A stretch of 64,000 bases of DNA from Ralstonia soli. GTDB lineage: Bacteria > Pseudomonadota > Gammaproteobacteria > Burkholderiales > Burkholderiaceae. The notes under the pieces are model-generated. The model was given only the letters and a program-made list of their open reading frames with translations. It made no database searches and was not told where the DNA came from. Position numbers and translations under genes: made by a program. The DNA lies in NCBI RefSeq assembly GCF_023955655.1, contig NZ_JAMXHT010000005.1, forward strand, positions 435,462-499,461, written 5' to 3'. This document shows, in pieces, positions 51,734 through 61,437 of this stretch (its first letter is position 1; each line of letters begins with the position of its first letter).

Positions 51734-54700
51734 CGCGGCCCGCCGGATTGATTGGCGCCCGGGGTGCCGTGGCGACGCGCTGCACGGCGCGCACGCCAGT
51801 CACGCAGGCGTAGGCCCAAATTGTCGAAGGCCAGATAGATGACCGGCGTGGTGAACAGCGTCAGCACCTGGCTGACCAGCAGGCCGCCCACCATCGTGAT
51901 CCCCAGCGGTTGGCGCAGCTCGGAGCCGACACCATTGCCCAGCATCAGGGGCAACGCGCCCAGCAGTGCCGCCATGGTCGTCATCAGGATCGGGCGGAAG
52001 CGCAGCAGACACGCCTGGTAGATGGCGTCGCGCGGCGTCATGCCTTGCTCGCGCTCGGCCTCCAGCGCGAAGTCGATCATCATGATCGCGTTCTTCTTGA
52101 CGATACCGATCAGCAGGATGATCCCGATGATGGCGATGATGCCCATGTCTTTGCCCGCAATCAGCAGCGACAGCAGCGCGCCCACCCCCGCCGAGGGCAG
52201 CGTCGACAGGATCGTCACCGGGTGGATGGTGCTCTCGTACAGCACGCCCAGCACGATATACATCGTGATGACGGCCGCGAGGATCAGCCACAGCTCGTTG
52301 GCGAGCGACGCGCGGAAGGCAAGGGCGGCACCCTGGAAGCTGGTCTGCATGCTCGGCGGCAGGCCGATCTCCTGTTCGGCGGCTTCAATGGCGTCAACGG
52401 CGGCGCCCAGCGATGCGCGGGGCGCGAGGTTGAACGAGATCGTGGCCGACGGGAACTGCCCCTGGTGGTTCACCACCAGCGAGCCTGGGCGCTCCACCAC
52501 CGTGGCAAATGCGCCCAGCGGGATCTGCTGGCCGCCGCTGGATGCCACATGCAGGTCGTACAGCGACTGCGGCCCGAGCTGCATCTTCGGGTCGGTTTCC
52601 AGCACCACGCGGTACTGGTTCGACTGCGTGAAGATGGTCGACACCAGGCGCTGGCCGTATGCGCTGTACAGCGCGCTGTCGACGGCGGCCATCGTGATGC
52701 CATAGACGGCGGCCTTGTCGCGGTCCACCTGCACATAGGCGCGCAGGCCGTTGTCTTGCAGGTCGCTTGCGACGTCGCGCAGCTCGTGGGTCTGCTGCAG
52801 GCGTTCCACCAGCTTCGGCACCCATTTCGACAGGTTGTTCGGGTCCGGGTCTTCCACCGTGAACTGGTACTGCGTGCGGCTGACGCGGTCTTCAATTGTC
52901 AGATCCTGCACCGGCTGCATGTACAGCTGGATGCCCGCCACCTTGGCCAGTTGGGGCTGCAGGCGCTGGATGATCTCGGTGGCATTGGCGTCGCGTTCAT
53001 CCTTCGGCTTCAGGTTGATCAGCATGCGGCCGCTGTTGAGCGTGGTGTTTACGCCGTCCACGCCGATGAACGACGACAGGCTCTCCACCGCCGGGTCTTT
53101 GAGCACCACCTCGGCCAGCTTCTGCTGCCGCCCGGCCATGGCCGAGAACGAGATCGATTGCGAGGCATCCGAAATGCCCTGGATCACGCCCGTGTCCTGC
53201 ACCGGGAAGAAGCCCTTGGGCACCGCCACGTACAGCAGACCCGTCAGCACGAGCGTGCCGATGGCCACCAGCAGCGTGCTCTTCTGGTGGTTGAGCACCC
53301 ACTGCAGCATGCGGCCATAGCGCGCGATGACGCGGTCGAAGAACGCGCCGGCCGCGTGGTAGAAGCGCGATTGCTCCGCTTCGGGAATGTGCTTGAGCAA
53401 ACGCGCGCACATCATCGGCGTGAGCGTGAGCGACACGACCGCAGAGATCAAGATCGACACCGCCAGCGTGATCGCAAATTCGCGGAACAGCCGCCCCACC
53501 ACGTCGCCCATGAACAGCAGCGGAATCAGCACGGCAATGAGCGAGAACGTGAGCGAGATGATGGTGAAGCCGATCTGCTTGGCCCCCTTGAGTGCGGCTT
53601 CCATGGGCGGATCGCCGTCTTCGATGTAGCGCGCGATGTTCTCGATCATGACGATGGCGTCGTCCACCACGAAGCCGGTGGCAATGGTCAGCGCCATCAG
53701 CGTCAGGTTGTTGATCGAGAAGCCGGCCATGTACATCACGCCGAACGTGCCCACCAACGACAGCGGCACCGCTACCGCCGGAATGATGGTGGCCGGCACG
53801 TTGCGCAGGAACAGGAAGATCACCATCACCACCAGCGCCACGGCCAGCATCAGCTCGAACTGCACGTCTGATACCGACGCCCGGATGGTGGTGGTGCGGT
53901 CCGTCAGCAGCGACACCTCCACGTTGCCGGGCAGCGTGTCCTTGAGTTGCGGCAGCAGTGCCTTGGCGCGGTTCACCACCTCGATCACGTTGGCACCGGG
54001 CTGGCGCTGCACGTTCAGGATGATGGCGGGCGTGGCGTTGGCCCACGCGGCGAGCTTGCTGTTTTCTGCGCCGTCCACGATCTGCGCTACGTCTGTCAGG
54101 CGGATGGGCGCGCCGTTCTTGTAGGCGACGATCATCTTGCCGTACTCGGCGGCCGAGCGGAGTTGGTCGTTGGCGTCGATGGTGGAGGCGCGCATCGGGC
54201 CGTCGAAGCTGCCCTTGGCGCCGTTCACGTTGGCCGTGCCGATGGCGGTGCGAATGTCGTCGATCGACAACCCGAGCGCCGCCAGCGCCGACGTATTGGC
54301 CTGGATGCGCACGGCCGGCCGCTGCCCGCCGCTGATGCTCACCAGGCCGATACCCGGCAACTGCGAAAGCTTCTGCGCGATGCGCGTGTCGACCAGGTCT
54401 TCCAGCTTGGGCAACGGCATCGTCTTGGAGGTGATCGCCAGTGTCAGGATCGGTGCATCGGCCGGATTGACCTTGCTGTAGATCGGCGGCATCGGCAGGT
54501 CGGTCGGCAGCAGGTTGCCGGCCGCATTGATGGCCGCCTGCACTTCCTGCTCGGCAATGTCGAGCGACAGCGACAGATCGAACTGCAGCGTGATCACCGA
54601 GGCGCCGCCCGAGCTGGACGACGTCATCTGCGTCAACCCGGGCATCTGGCCGAACTGCCGCTCCAGCGGCGCGGTGATGGACGACGTCATCACATCCGGA

Positions 54701-54864
54701 TTGGCACCCGGATACAGCGTCGTCACCTGAATGGTCGGGTAATCGACCTCCGGCAGCGCGGAAATCGGGAGCATCCGATACGCCACCAGGCCCGAGAGCA
54801 GGATGGCGATCATCAGCAGCGTGGTCGCCACGGGCCGGAGGATAAATATGCGAGAGGGATTCAT
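51730..54864 (-). CDS. mdtB: RND multidrug efflux permease, MdtB-like
   Basis: 1044-residue partner of the MdtC-like protein. It has the same architecture: [59 protein letters not shown] with the TM4 Asp pair, and [22 protein letters not shown]. The basic tail ends in [15 protein letters not shown]. Order and overlaps (mdtA, 56 bp, mdtB, 4-base overlap, mdtC) show a single transcript. Known MdtABC substrates are bile salts, novobiocin and similar; those of this pump are not known. Confidence 0.95.
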   Translation of the reverse strand: MNPSRIFILRPVATTLLMIAILLSGLVAYRMLPISALPEVDYPTIQVTTLYPGANPDVMTSSITAPLERQFGQMPGLTQMTSSSSGGASVITLQFDLSLSLDIAEQEVQAAINAAGNLLPTDLPMPPIYSKVNPADAPILTLAITSKTMPLPKLEDLVDTRIAQKLSQLPGIGLVSISGGQRPAVRIQANTSALAALGLSIDDIRTAIGTANVNGAKGSFDGPMRASTIDANDQLRSAAEYGKMIVAYKNGAPIRLTDVAQIVDGAENSKLAAWANATPAIILNVQRQPGANVIEVVNRAKALLPQLKDTLPGNVEVSLLTDRTTTIRASVSDVQFELMLAVALVVMVIFLFLRNVPATIIPAVAVPLSLVGTFGVMYMAGFSINNLTLMALTIATGFVVDDAIVMIENIARYIEDGDPPMEAALKGAKQIGFTIISLTFSLIAVLIPLLFMGDVVGRLFREFAITLAVSILISAVVSLTLTPMMCARLLKHIPEAEQSRFYHAAGAFFDRVIARYGRMLQWVLNHQKSTLLVAIGTLVLTGLLYVAVPKGFFPVQDTGVIQGISDASQSISFSAMAGRQQKLAEVVLKDPAVESLSSFIGVDGVNTTLNSGRMLINLKPKDERDANATEIIQRLQPQLAKVAGIQLYMQPVQDLTIEDRVSRTQYQFTVEDPDPNNLSKWVPKLVERLQQTHELRDVASDLQDNGLRAYVQVDRDKAAVYGITMAAVDSALYSAYGQRLVSTIFTQSNQYRVVLETDPKMQLGPQSLYDLHVASSGGQQIPLGAFATVVERPGSLVVNHQGQFPSATISFNLAPRASLGAAVDAIEAAEQEIGLPPSMQTSFQGAALAFRASLANELWLILAAVITMYIVLGVLYESTIHPVTILSTLPSAGVGALLSLLIAGKDMGIIAIIGIILLIGIVKKNAIMMIDFALEAEREQGMTPRDAIYQACLLRFRPILMTTMAALLGALPLMLGNGVGSELRQPLGITMVGGLLVSQVLTLFTTPVIYLAFDNLGLRLRDWRARRAARRHGTPGANQSGGPR

Positions 54865-54920
54865 GCCGGCTCGGAGCAGAAGACTTCGTCAGGCGAGTGC
54901 ATGCGGTGCAGACTCACGGC

Positions 54921-56312
54921 TTACGGCTTGGCGGCCGGAGCGCTTGCGGCCGGTGCGGAAGCGCCGCCCTGTCCACGGCGGTGACGGCGACCCTGTTGGC
55001 CGTCCTGGCCGGCTGCCGGTGCGCTGGCAGGCGAGGCGCCCGGCTGGATCACTTCCACCGGCGAGCCATCGCGCAGCTTGTCGGCACCGTCGATGACCAC
55101 GCGCTCGCCCGGCTGCAGGCCTTGCGCCACCGACACGCGCTCACCTTCGGTCACGCCCAGCTTCACCACACGCAGCGCCACCTTGCTGTCTTCGCCCACC
55201 ACGTAGACGAAGGTGCCTTGCGTGCCGCGCTGAATGGCCGCGCCCGGCACGATCACCACGTCGCGCAGCGTGTCGACACGCATGCGCACGTTCACGAACT
55301 GGTTGGGGAACAGCATGGCGTTCTGGTTCGGGAACTGCGCACGCAGCTTGACGGTGCCGGTCGTGTTATCGATGGTGTTGTCCACCGTCATGAGCTGTCC
55401 GTGGGCGAGCACCGTGGTCTGTGCGCGGTCCCACGCTTGCACCGGGAGTTTGTCGCCGGATTGCAGGCGCGGCATGACCTTCGGCAGGTTGTCTTCGGGA
55501 ATCGAGTAGAGGACGGTGATCGGATCCATCTGCGTGATCACGACGATGCCGTTGGTATCCGACGCATGCACGATGTTGCCCGGGTCCACTTGGCGCAAAC
55601 CAACCCGGCCCGCCACCGGCGCGGTGATGCGCGTATAGGACAGCTGCACGCGGGCGTTATCGACATTGCCCTGGTCCAGCTTGACCGTGCCTTCGTACTG
55701 GCGCACCAGCGCGGCCTGCGTATCGACCTGCTGCTTGGAGATCGAATCCTGTGACAGCAGCGTCTGGTAGCGCTGCAGGTCGAGCCTGGCGTTCTGCAGC
55801 AGCGCCGTGTCGCGCGCCAACTGGCCTTCGGCCTGCGCAAGCTGCGCCTGGTAGGTGCGCGGGTCGATCTCCGCCAGCAGGTCACCGGCCTTGACGGTCT
55901 GGCCTTCGGTAAACGCCAGGCGCACGAGTTGGCCATCGACACGTGTCTTGACGGTCACGTTGTTGACCGGTGTGACATTGCCCAGCGCGGACAGCACCAC
56001 GTTGATGTCGCCCTTGGCGGCGGTCGCCACCATCACGGGCATCGGCTTGTTGGCCATGGCCGCACCGCGTCCGCCGCTGCGCCCGCCGCCCGTACCGGGC
56101 CCGCCGCTGTTGCGGTGCATCGCGTGGTAGACCGCATAGCCGATCAACGCCAGGATGACGATCACCACCCAGATGCCCCAGCGGCGGCGTTTGCTACCTT
56201 CACGCGGCGGCGGCAGCAGCGTCGGAGACACTTCATGCGGCGTCTCTTTCCCGTCGTCTGTGCGGCGACCGGCTTCGAATTGGCCGGGGTTCTGGTCCTT
56301 GGGATCGGACAT
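54921..56312 (-). CDS. mdtA: RND periplasmic adaptor, MdtA-like
   Basis: 463-residue membrane-fusion protein. A cytoplasmic N-terminus with RRR leads into one membrane helix (WGIWVVIVILALIGYAVYH), then a Gly/Arg-rich stretch (GGPGTGGGRSGGRG), the barrel-sandwich hybrid (VDGQLVRLAFTEGQTVKAGDLLAEIDP), a helical hairpin and the beta-barrel. The C-terminal Ala/Gln/Gly/Arg-rich tail is low-complexity. The ATG at 56312 is chosen; a 14-codon extension to 56354 has no ribosome site. It is first in the minus-strand pump operon and divergent from the ompR-type gene across 254 bp. Confidence 0.93.
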   Translation of the reverse strand: MSDPKDQNPGQFEAGRRTDDGKETPHEVSPTLLPPPREGSKRRRWGIWVVIVILALIGYAVYHAMHRNSGGPGTGGGRSGGRGAAMANKPMPVMVATAAKGDINVVLSALGNVTPVNNVTVKTRVDGQLVRLAFTEGQTVKAGDLLAEIDPRTYQAQLAQAEGQLARDTALLQNARLDLQRYQTLLSQDSISKQQVDTQAALVRQYEGTVKLDQGNVDNARVQLSYTRITAPVAGRVGLRQVDPGNIVHASDTNGIVVITQMDPITVLYSIPEDNLPKVMPRLQSGDKLPVQAWDRAQTTVLAHGQLMTVDNTIDNTTGTVKLRAQFPNQNAMLFPNQFVNVRMRVDTLRDVVIVPGAAIQRGTQGTFVYVVGEDSKVALRVVKLGVTEGERVSVAQGLQPGERVVIDGADKLRDGSPVEVIQPGASPASAPAAGQDGQQGRRHRRGQGGASAPAASAPAAKP

Positions 56313-56433
56313 ATTGGCGTTCCTGTTCTTAGCAATATGGGGACGAGCGCACATGATACCGGGCGCCCATGCCGAGTCAGACCGCAGCTTAAAGGCATCG
56401 CCTTTGCGCAGAATTAGTCGCGCGAGGGGTTGT

Positions 56434-56467
56434 ATTACGCCGGATTACAAACCCATTCCCGTGTTAC
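56434..56467. promoter_or_regulatory. Phased TTAC repeats between mdtA and ompR-type genes
   Basis: TTAC occurs at 56435, 56445 and 56464, giving spacings of 10 and 19 bases, close to one and two helical turns; the first two are part of the direct repeat ATTAC (56434-56438, 56444-56448). OmpR-family regulators bind direct repeats of GTTAC-like sites at this spacing. The downstream regulator could bind here to control the pump and itself. Confidence 0.35.
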
Positions 56468-56566
56468 CGCGAGAAACAATATGGCGAGCGTGCGCCGCTT
56501 TCGTGAGGGCCGCAGTCGCTATCATGAGCACACCTTTCCGCGTCCACCAGACACTCCACCAGACAG

Positions 56567-57298
56567 ATGAGCGGCACCAAGATCCTGGTCGTCGATGACG
56601 ACGTCGAACTGCGCGACCTGCTGCGCGAATACTTGACCCAGCAGGGCTTTGCCGTGTCCGTGCTGCACGACGGCGACGGGCTGGCCGCTCGGCTCGAGCG
56701 CGAGCGCCCCGCACTGGTGGTGCTCGATCTGATGATGCCCAAGGTGGACGGCCTGTCGGCCCTGCGCGACCTGCGTGCCCGCAACGACGACGTGCCGGTC
56801 ATCCTGCTCACCGCCCGCAGCGACGAGATCGACCGCATCATCGGCCTGGAGATCGGCGCCGACGACTACCTTGGCAAGCCGTTCTCGCCGCGCGAGCTGC
56901 TCGCCCGCATCAATGCCGTGCTGCGCCGCCGCCAGGCGGTGCCGGCCTCCGCACCCGAAGACCGCGACAGCTTCAGCTTCGGCCCGTTCAAGCTCAACTT
57001 CCGCATGCGCACGCTGTTTCGCGGTGATCACGCACTGTCCATCAGCGATACCGAATTCGCGCTGCTCAAGCTGCTGATCGCGCATGCCATGCAGGTGCTC
57101 ACGCGCGAGCACATCGTCGAGTTGATGTACGGCCCGGGCAGCGGCGTGTCCGACCGCGGCATCGACGTGCAGATCTGGCGCCTGCGCCGCGTGCTGGACG
57201 AAGACGCCCAGCGCCCACGCTACATCCAGACGGTGCGCGGCCGTGGTTACACCTTCGTGCCGGACGAGCGGGAAGAGGGCCATGAAGTTCAAGACTAG
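56567..57298 (+). CDS. ompR: OmpR-family response regulator
   Basis: 243-residue regulator. The receiver domain has the acidic pocket D10-D11-D12, phospho-acceptor D54 (VVLDLMMPKVDG), the Thr of LLTARS and the Lys of LGKPFSP. The C-terminal winged helix (about residues 145-235) has ISDTEFALLKLLIAH and RGRGYTFVPDE. The partner kinase gene overlaps by 17 bases. Resemblance to OmpR is good, but the divergent MdtABC-like operon also suggests a BaeR-like role, so the symbol is provisional. Confidence 0.88.
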   Translation: MSGTKILVVDDDVELRDLLREYLTQQGFAVSVLHDGDGLAARLERERPALVVLDLMMPKVDGLSALRDLRARNDDVPVILLTARSDEIDRIIGLEIGADDYLGKPFSPRELLARINAVLRRRQAVPASAPEDRDSFSFGPFKLNFRMRTLFRGDHALSISDTEFALLKLLIAHAMQVLTREHIVELMYGPGSGVSDRGIDVQIWRLRRVLDEDAQRPRYIQTVRGRGYTFVPDEREEGHEVQD

Positions 57299-58568
57299 AT
57301 TCGACACGCTGTTCGGCCGCCTGGCCGTGCTGATCGTGGTGGTGCTGGTGCTGAGCCATTTCTCATGGCTGGGCGTGCTGCGCAGCGAGCGGCGCGAGCG
57401 GCAGTTCCAGGCATCGGTCGATCAGATGGCTTTCCAGTTGCAGGCCTTCCAGGCCGTGGTGGACGGCCGCCTGCACGTGACGCTGCCCGACCTCGTGACC
57501 GAAACCACGGAGCCGCCCGCCGGCGATGCGCTGTCGGCCTCGGACAAGTCTGCCGAGCTTGCGCGTCAACTCGCGCGCCGCCTGCCGGCCGGCACCGAGG
57601 TGCGGCTCGAAGCCGCCGCCACCCCGCGTGTGTTTGTACGCTTTCCGCAGCGCAATAAATGGATCGCCATGCCGCTGGTGTGGGTGCATGCGCCGCCGAC
57701 CATCTCGGCCGTGGTGCCGGGGGTGATGGTGGTGCTGGCGATTGCCATTGCGTTTTCGCTGTTCGCGGCGTGGCAGATCCAGCGGCCGGTGCGTGCGCTG
57801 GCCGATGCGGCCGGCGCCTTGGCCCGGCGCCGCTATGTCGCGCCGCTCAAGGAGCGCGGCCCGTACGAGCTGCGCCAGCTGACCGACCAGTTCAACCACA
57901 TGGCCGCCGACCTCTCGGCCACCGATGAAGAGCGCAATACCATGCTGGCCGGCATCGCGCACGACTTGAAGACGCCGCTGTCGCGCCTGCGCCTGCGCGC
58001 CGAAATGTTGGCCGACCCAAAGGCGGGAGCCGGCATCGAGCGCGATGTCGAATCCATGTCGGCCATCGTCGAACAGTTTCTCGCCTATGCGCAAAGCGGT
58101 GACAGCGAGGCGCGCGAGGTGTCGGTCGATCGCCATCTGCGCGGCCTGGTGCAGCCGTTTGCGGAGCAGGGCAAACACGTCGCGCTGGACTTGGACGCGG
58201 GGGACCGCTTCCGCCTCAAGCCGACCCACCTGGAGCGCATCGTCGTCAACCTGCTGGACAACGCCTTCGCGTACGGCGCCGAGCCCGTCAACGTGCGCAC
58301 GGCCGCCGACGAGAGCGGTTATACGTTGACGGTGGAAGACTGCGGAGCGGGCATACCGGCCGGGGATTTCGAGCGCGTCATGCGGCCCTTTGTCCGCCTC
58401 GATCCGGCGCGCGGCGGCAATGCGCACTGCGGGCTGGGCCTGGCGATCGTCGATCGGCTGGTGCGGCACCTGGGCGGCGATCTGTCGGTTGGGCCGGCTG
58501 CGGCCGATGCGCCGTCGCCGGGGTTCCGCGTGACCATGCGGTTTCCAGTGGCAGCTGCGGCCGCGTGA
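57282..58568 (+). CDS. EnvZ-like sensor histidine kinase
   Basis: 428-residue inner-membrane kinase. Helix 1 is at residues about 12-33 and helix 2 at about 143-165 with a periplasmic sensor of about 110 residues between; then a HAMP domain (RPVRALADAAGALARRR) and the H-box AGIAHDLKTPLSR with H227. The ATPase has N-box NLLDNAFAYG, and G boxes DCGAGIP and CGLGLAIVD. This order and length resemble EnvZ. The start overlaps the regulator's end by 17 bases, so expression is coupled. The signal sensed is unknown. Confidence 0.92.
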   Translation: MKFKTRFDTLFGRLAVLIVVVLVLSHFSWLGVLRSERRERQFQASVDQMAFQLQAFQAVVDGRLHVTLPDLVTETTEPPAGDALSASDKSAELARQLARRLPAGTEVRLEAAATPRVFVRFPQRNKWIAMPLVWVHAPPTISAVVPGVMVVLAIAIAFSLFAAWQIQRPVRALADAAGALARRRYVAPLKERGPYELRQLTDQFNHMAADLSATDEERNTMLAGIAHDLKTPLSRLRLRAEMLADPKAGAGIERDVESMSAIVEQFLAYAQSGDSEAREVSVDRHLRGLVQPFAEQGKHVALDLDAGDRFRLKPTHLERIVVNLLDNAFAYGAEPVNVRTAADESGYTLTVEDCGAGIPAGDFERVMRPFVRLDPARGGNAHCGLGLAIVDRLVRHLGGDLSVGPAAADAPSPGFRVTMRFPVAAAAA

Positions 58569-58668
58569 GACATCGGCGAGCACACGGACAAGCGTTTTCG
58601 TAAGCTATCCTAGGCATGGCAAGCACGTTTATTGCGTGGCGTTGCCAGAACTCCCGGGAGGAAAACGC

Positions 58669-59115
58669 ATGGATCGCGCTGTCTGTCTCGTCAAGGATGC
58701 TGGTTGGGGTCGCAGGGCCGCCGCCGTTGCCGCCTGTGCGCTGGCGATGGGCCTGGCGGCGTGCTCGTCGCCGATGCCTCCGTGGGAGCTGCCGCGCACG
58801 ATCATCGAGCCGGCACCGCCGCCGGCTTCCGCTACCATGCTGCCGCCTGCGCCGCTGGCGCAACCGATACCGGCCCCGCCGCGTTCGATCCAGTCCGCCA
58901 CACCGCCTGCTTACGCCTCTTCCCCCGATGCCGCCACGGAGCCGCCGCAGGCGCGGCCGGGCATGCCGAATCCCGCATCGACGTATTGCCTGCAGCGCGG
59001 CGGGCAGCTCGAGTTTTCCACGCGCGCCAACGGCGCCGAAGTCGGGACGTGCGTCAGCCCCGGCGGGGATGAGTGCGAGGAGTGGGCATTCCTGCGTGGC
59101 AGTTGCACGTGGTGA
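58669..59115 (+). CDS. DUF333-domain lipoprotein
   Basis: 148-residue envelope lipoprotein. The signal ends in the lipobox LAAC (about residue 32). A Pro/Ala-rich spacer covers about residues 35-95. The DUF333 domain at the C-terminus has the six-cysteine-type signature NPASTYCLQRGGQLEF ... GTCVSPGGDECEEWAFLRGSC. The function of DUF333 is unknown (sometimes annotated as a hemolysin without proof). The ATG at 58669 has GGGAGG 8 bases ahead. It lies 100 bp downstream of the kinase gene and before a strong terminator. Confidence 0.85.
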   Translation: MDRAVCLVKDAGWGRRAAAVAACALAMGLAACSSPMPPWELPRTIIEPAPPPASATMLPPAPLAQPIPAPPRSIQSATPPAYASSPDAATEPPQARPGMPNPASTYCLQRGGQLEFSTRANGAEVGTCVSPGGDECEEWAFLRGSCTW

Positions 59116-59140
59116 GCATTGCGCTCAGCTGGGCGAAAAA

Positions 59141-59168
59141 AAAGGGCCGCATTTCACGCGGCCCTTTT
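59141..59168. terminator. Bidirectional terminator between DUF333 and ArnT-like genes
   Basis: A 10-bp stem AAAGGGCCGC (59141-59150) / GCGGCCCTTT (59158-59167) with a 7-base loop has an A run on the left (59136-59143) and four T on the right. It serves both converging genes. Confidence 0.85.
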
Positions 59169-59237
59169 GCTTGGCGGCATTGCGATTCGGTCGCTGTGCG
59201 ATGTCCGTGCGAGTGCCTCGGGGGCGGTCTGCCATCC

Positions 59238-60947
59238 TTATCGCCGCGCCACCACCACCTTGTCTGCGGATTCCGCCACCAGCCGCATCGGCACGCCGGC
59301 TGCCTGCAGCTTCTGCCATGTCGTGCGGCGCATGAAGGCGTAGGCCTGCTGCGACCCTTGCTGGCCCTCGGTCCAGCGCTGGATCCATTCGTCAGTGGTG
59401 GCCACCACCTTGTTCGGCTCCAGGCCCGCGCCCATTTCGAGCTCATCGAAGCCGGCGACCAGCGTCATCGGGCGGCCGAGGTAGTAGATGGCGGTCTGGT
59501 CCAGCCACTCCACCGAGTAGAACGGCGTCTCGGCGGGGATCGGGCCTGTCGCGTTCAACGTTTTCTCGATCACGTCGCGGGCTGATAGCGCATCGCGGAA
59601 GATCTCGCTGGCGTTCAGCACCCGATCCCAGCACACCAGGGCGGAGAGCGACAGCACGATCACCGCCAGCGTGCGTCGCTGCCAGCGCAGCGCCAGCAGC
59701 GCGATCATCGTGCCGACAGCCAGCATTACCATCACCGTACGCAGTGCGGGCATGGCCACGGCGACCTGCTCGGCCGGCATCTTGGCGCCAGCCTTGGCAC
59801 CAATGACAGGCACCGCAAACCACAGGCCGATGGCAATCAACAGATTGACGCCCAGCGCCCACGCAACCGCGCGCGTCGGCATCTTCTCCAGCGCAAGCGC
59901 CAGTACGATCGCCAGCGCGGGGAAGGCCGGAACGATATAGCCCGGCAGCTTCGAGCTCGATGCCGAGAAGAACAGGAAGATCATCACCGCCCAGGCGATC
60001 GACCACCGCATCAGGTCGAACTCACGCGTGCCGGTGAATAGATCCGAGACACGGCTGATGCGACGGCCGATGGCGGTCAACAGCAGTGGCGTCCACGGCA
60101 ATAGCCCGGCCGCACCCACTGCAATGAAGTACCACCACTTGCCGGTGCGATGGTGCTCGTTGGTCAGGAAACGCTGGAAGTGCTCGTGGATAAAGAAGAA
60201 GTTGAAGAACTCCGGATTGCGCTGCTGCACGATCACGAACCACGGCACCGTGGCGATCAGGTACAGCGCCAGGCCCGGTAGCCAGTGCATGCGGCGGATC
60301 AGCGCCCAGTCGCGCGTCATCAGCAGATACGCCACGCCGATCAGCCCCGGCACCACCAGCCCGATCAATCCCTTGGTGAGCGTGGCGCCGGCCAGCGCCA
60401 GCCACACCACCAGCATCCAGCCCAGACGGCCGCTGCGCGATGCGCCTAGCCGTTGCGCCAGCGCAAAGCCGCACGCGCCTACGGTCAGGAAGAAGCCCAC
60501 GCCCATGTCCAGCGTGATGACTTGGCCGAACAGCAGGTACAGCAGCGACGAGGCGAGAATGGCGGCACCCGTGGCCGCCGTGCGCCCACCGCGATAGACC
60601 GCCAGCGTCCATGCCGTCATCAGGATGCCGCCCAGACCGAACAGCACCGGCCACAGGCGCGCGCCCCAGGCGCTCACGCCAAACGCCTCGAATGTGGCGG
60701 CCGTCGTCCAGTACTGCAGGGGCGGCTTCTCGAAGTACTTGAGATCGTTCAGGCGCGGCGTCACCCAATCGCCGGAGACCACCATCTCGCGCGGAATCTC
60801 CGCATAGCGGCCCTCATCGGGGCGGAACAGGGTGGAGCGCTGGAACAGGTCGTCCGTCCACAGCGCAAGGAATACGGCGATGAGCGCAACGACGAGCAAC
60901 GTCATCCAGGGGGAACGACGTCGGGAGAGAGCAATGCGGGATTCCAT
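59238..60947 (-). CDS. ArnT-like glycosyltransferase (PMT family)
   Basis: 569-residue inner-membrane transferase of the GT-C fold with 12 or so helices. The first periplasmic loop RPDEGRYAEIPREM carries the catalytic Asp-Glu signature, followed by KPPLQYWTTA. This matches 4-amino-4-deoxy-L-arabinose transferase (ArnT) and related PMT enzymes, which add sugars from polyprenyl carriers to lipid A or other acceptors. If it is ArnT, it would raise resistance to cationic peptides. No arn donor genes are adjacent, so the sugar is uncertain. The ATG at 60947 precedes the RRRSPW basic stretch. Confidence 0.87.
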   Translation of the reverse strand: MESRIALSRRRSPWMTLLVVALIAVFLALWTDDLFQRSTLFRPDEGRYAEIPREMVVSGDWVTPRLNDLKYFEKPPLQYWTTAATFEAFGVSAWGARLWPVLFGLGGILMTAWTLAVYRGGRTAATGAAILASSLLYLLFGQVITLDMGVGFFLTVGACGFALAQRLGASRSGRLGWMLVVWLALAGATLTKGLIGLVVPGLIGVAYLLMTRDWALIRRMHWLPGLALYLIATVPWFVIVQQRNPEFFNFFFIHEHFQRFLTNEHHRTGKWWYFIAVGAAGLLPWTPLLLTAIGRRISRVSDLFTGTREFDLMRWSIAWAVMIFLFFSASSSKLPGYIVPAFPALAIVLALALEKMPTRAVAWALGVNLLIAIGLWFAVPVIGAKAGAKMPAEQVAVAMPALRTVMVMLAVGTMIALLALRWQRRTLAVIVLSLSALVCWDRVLNASEIFRDALSARDVIEKTLNATGPIPAETPFYSVEWLDQTAIYYLGRPMTLVAGFDELEMGAGLEPNKVVATTDEWIQRWTEGQQGSQQAYAFMRRTTWQKLQAAGVPMRLVAESADKVVVARR

Positions 60948-61146
60948 GCAGTGGTGAACTTCGCGGGCACGGTCGAAAGGCTAGGATTCTAGTCCATGCC
61001 GGGTTAGCTCACGGTTAGTGGGCCACGCCGACGCCCGAGAAAGGCTGGCCGCGCGTGCCTCACTTTGTCCGCCTCGTCAGTAGGGTCGAACCATTGCAAC
61101 GAGTTGCGGTAGGATGGCGCCTGCCGGCAATCCTGCCGGTTCAGTA

Positions 61147-61304
61147 CGTCTTCAGGGCGGGGTGGAATTCCCCACCGGCGGTATGCGGGCAATGTGTGTT
61201 GCGCCCGCGAGCCCGCGAGCGCCTCGCATGTGCCTGCATGCAAGGGTCAGCAGATCCGGTGAGATGCCGGGGCCGACGGTCAGAGTCCGGATGGAAGAAG
61301 ATGT
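61147..61304 (+). promoter_or_regulatory. FMN riboswitch (RFN element)
   Basis: The RFN consensus is clear: TCTTCAGGGCGGGGTGGAA (61150-61168), CCCCACCGGCGGTA, AGCCCGCGAGCGC, GGTCAGCAGATCCGGTGAG, GGGGCCGACGGTCAGAGTC and GGATGGAAGAAGA. The closing P1 stem pairs 61147-61154 with 61297-61304. It binds FMN and represses ribB 130 bases downstream. Confidence 0.95.
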
Positions 61305-61327
61305 GCGGAACACTCGCTCCCGCTGCT

Positions 61328-61389
61328 GGGGCGCGCCTGGCCATGTCTTGACGTGCGCCCCGGGTGTGCCGTTGCATGGGCGTGTTTTT
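61328..61389 (+). terminator. Terminator/antiterminator pair of the FMN riboswitch
   Basis: GCGCCC (61355-61360) pairs with GGGCGT (61378-61383) and is followed by five T (61385-61389), forming the terminator. The same GCGCCCC (61355-61361) pairs perfectly with GGGGCGC (61328-61334) as antiterminator. FMN binding upstream should favour the terminator. The two stems share one strand, so only one forms at a time. Confidence 0.75.
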
Positions 61390-61437
61390 CTGCTTGCCCT
61401 GGAACGTCTTGTCGCCAATCTCGCGAGGAGCGTTTCC

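Noticed and set aside
51910..53871. 653-codon open frame on the plus strand inside mdtB
   Set aside because: Shadow frame rich in His, Gln and Arg; mdtB on the other strand is conserved throughout.
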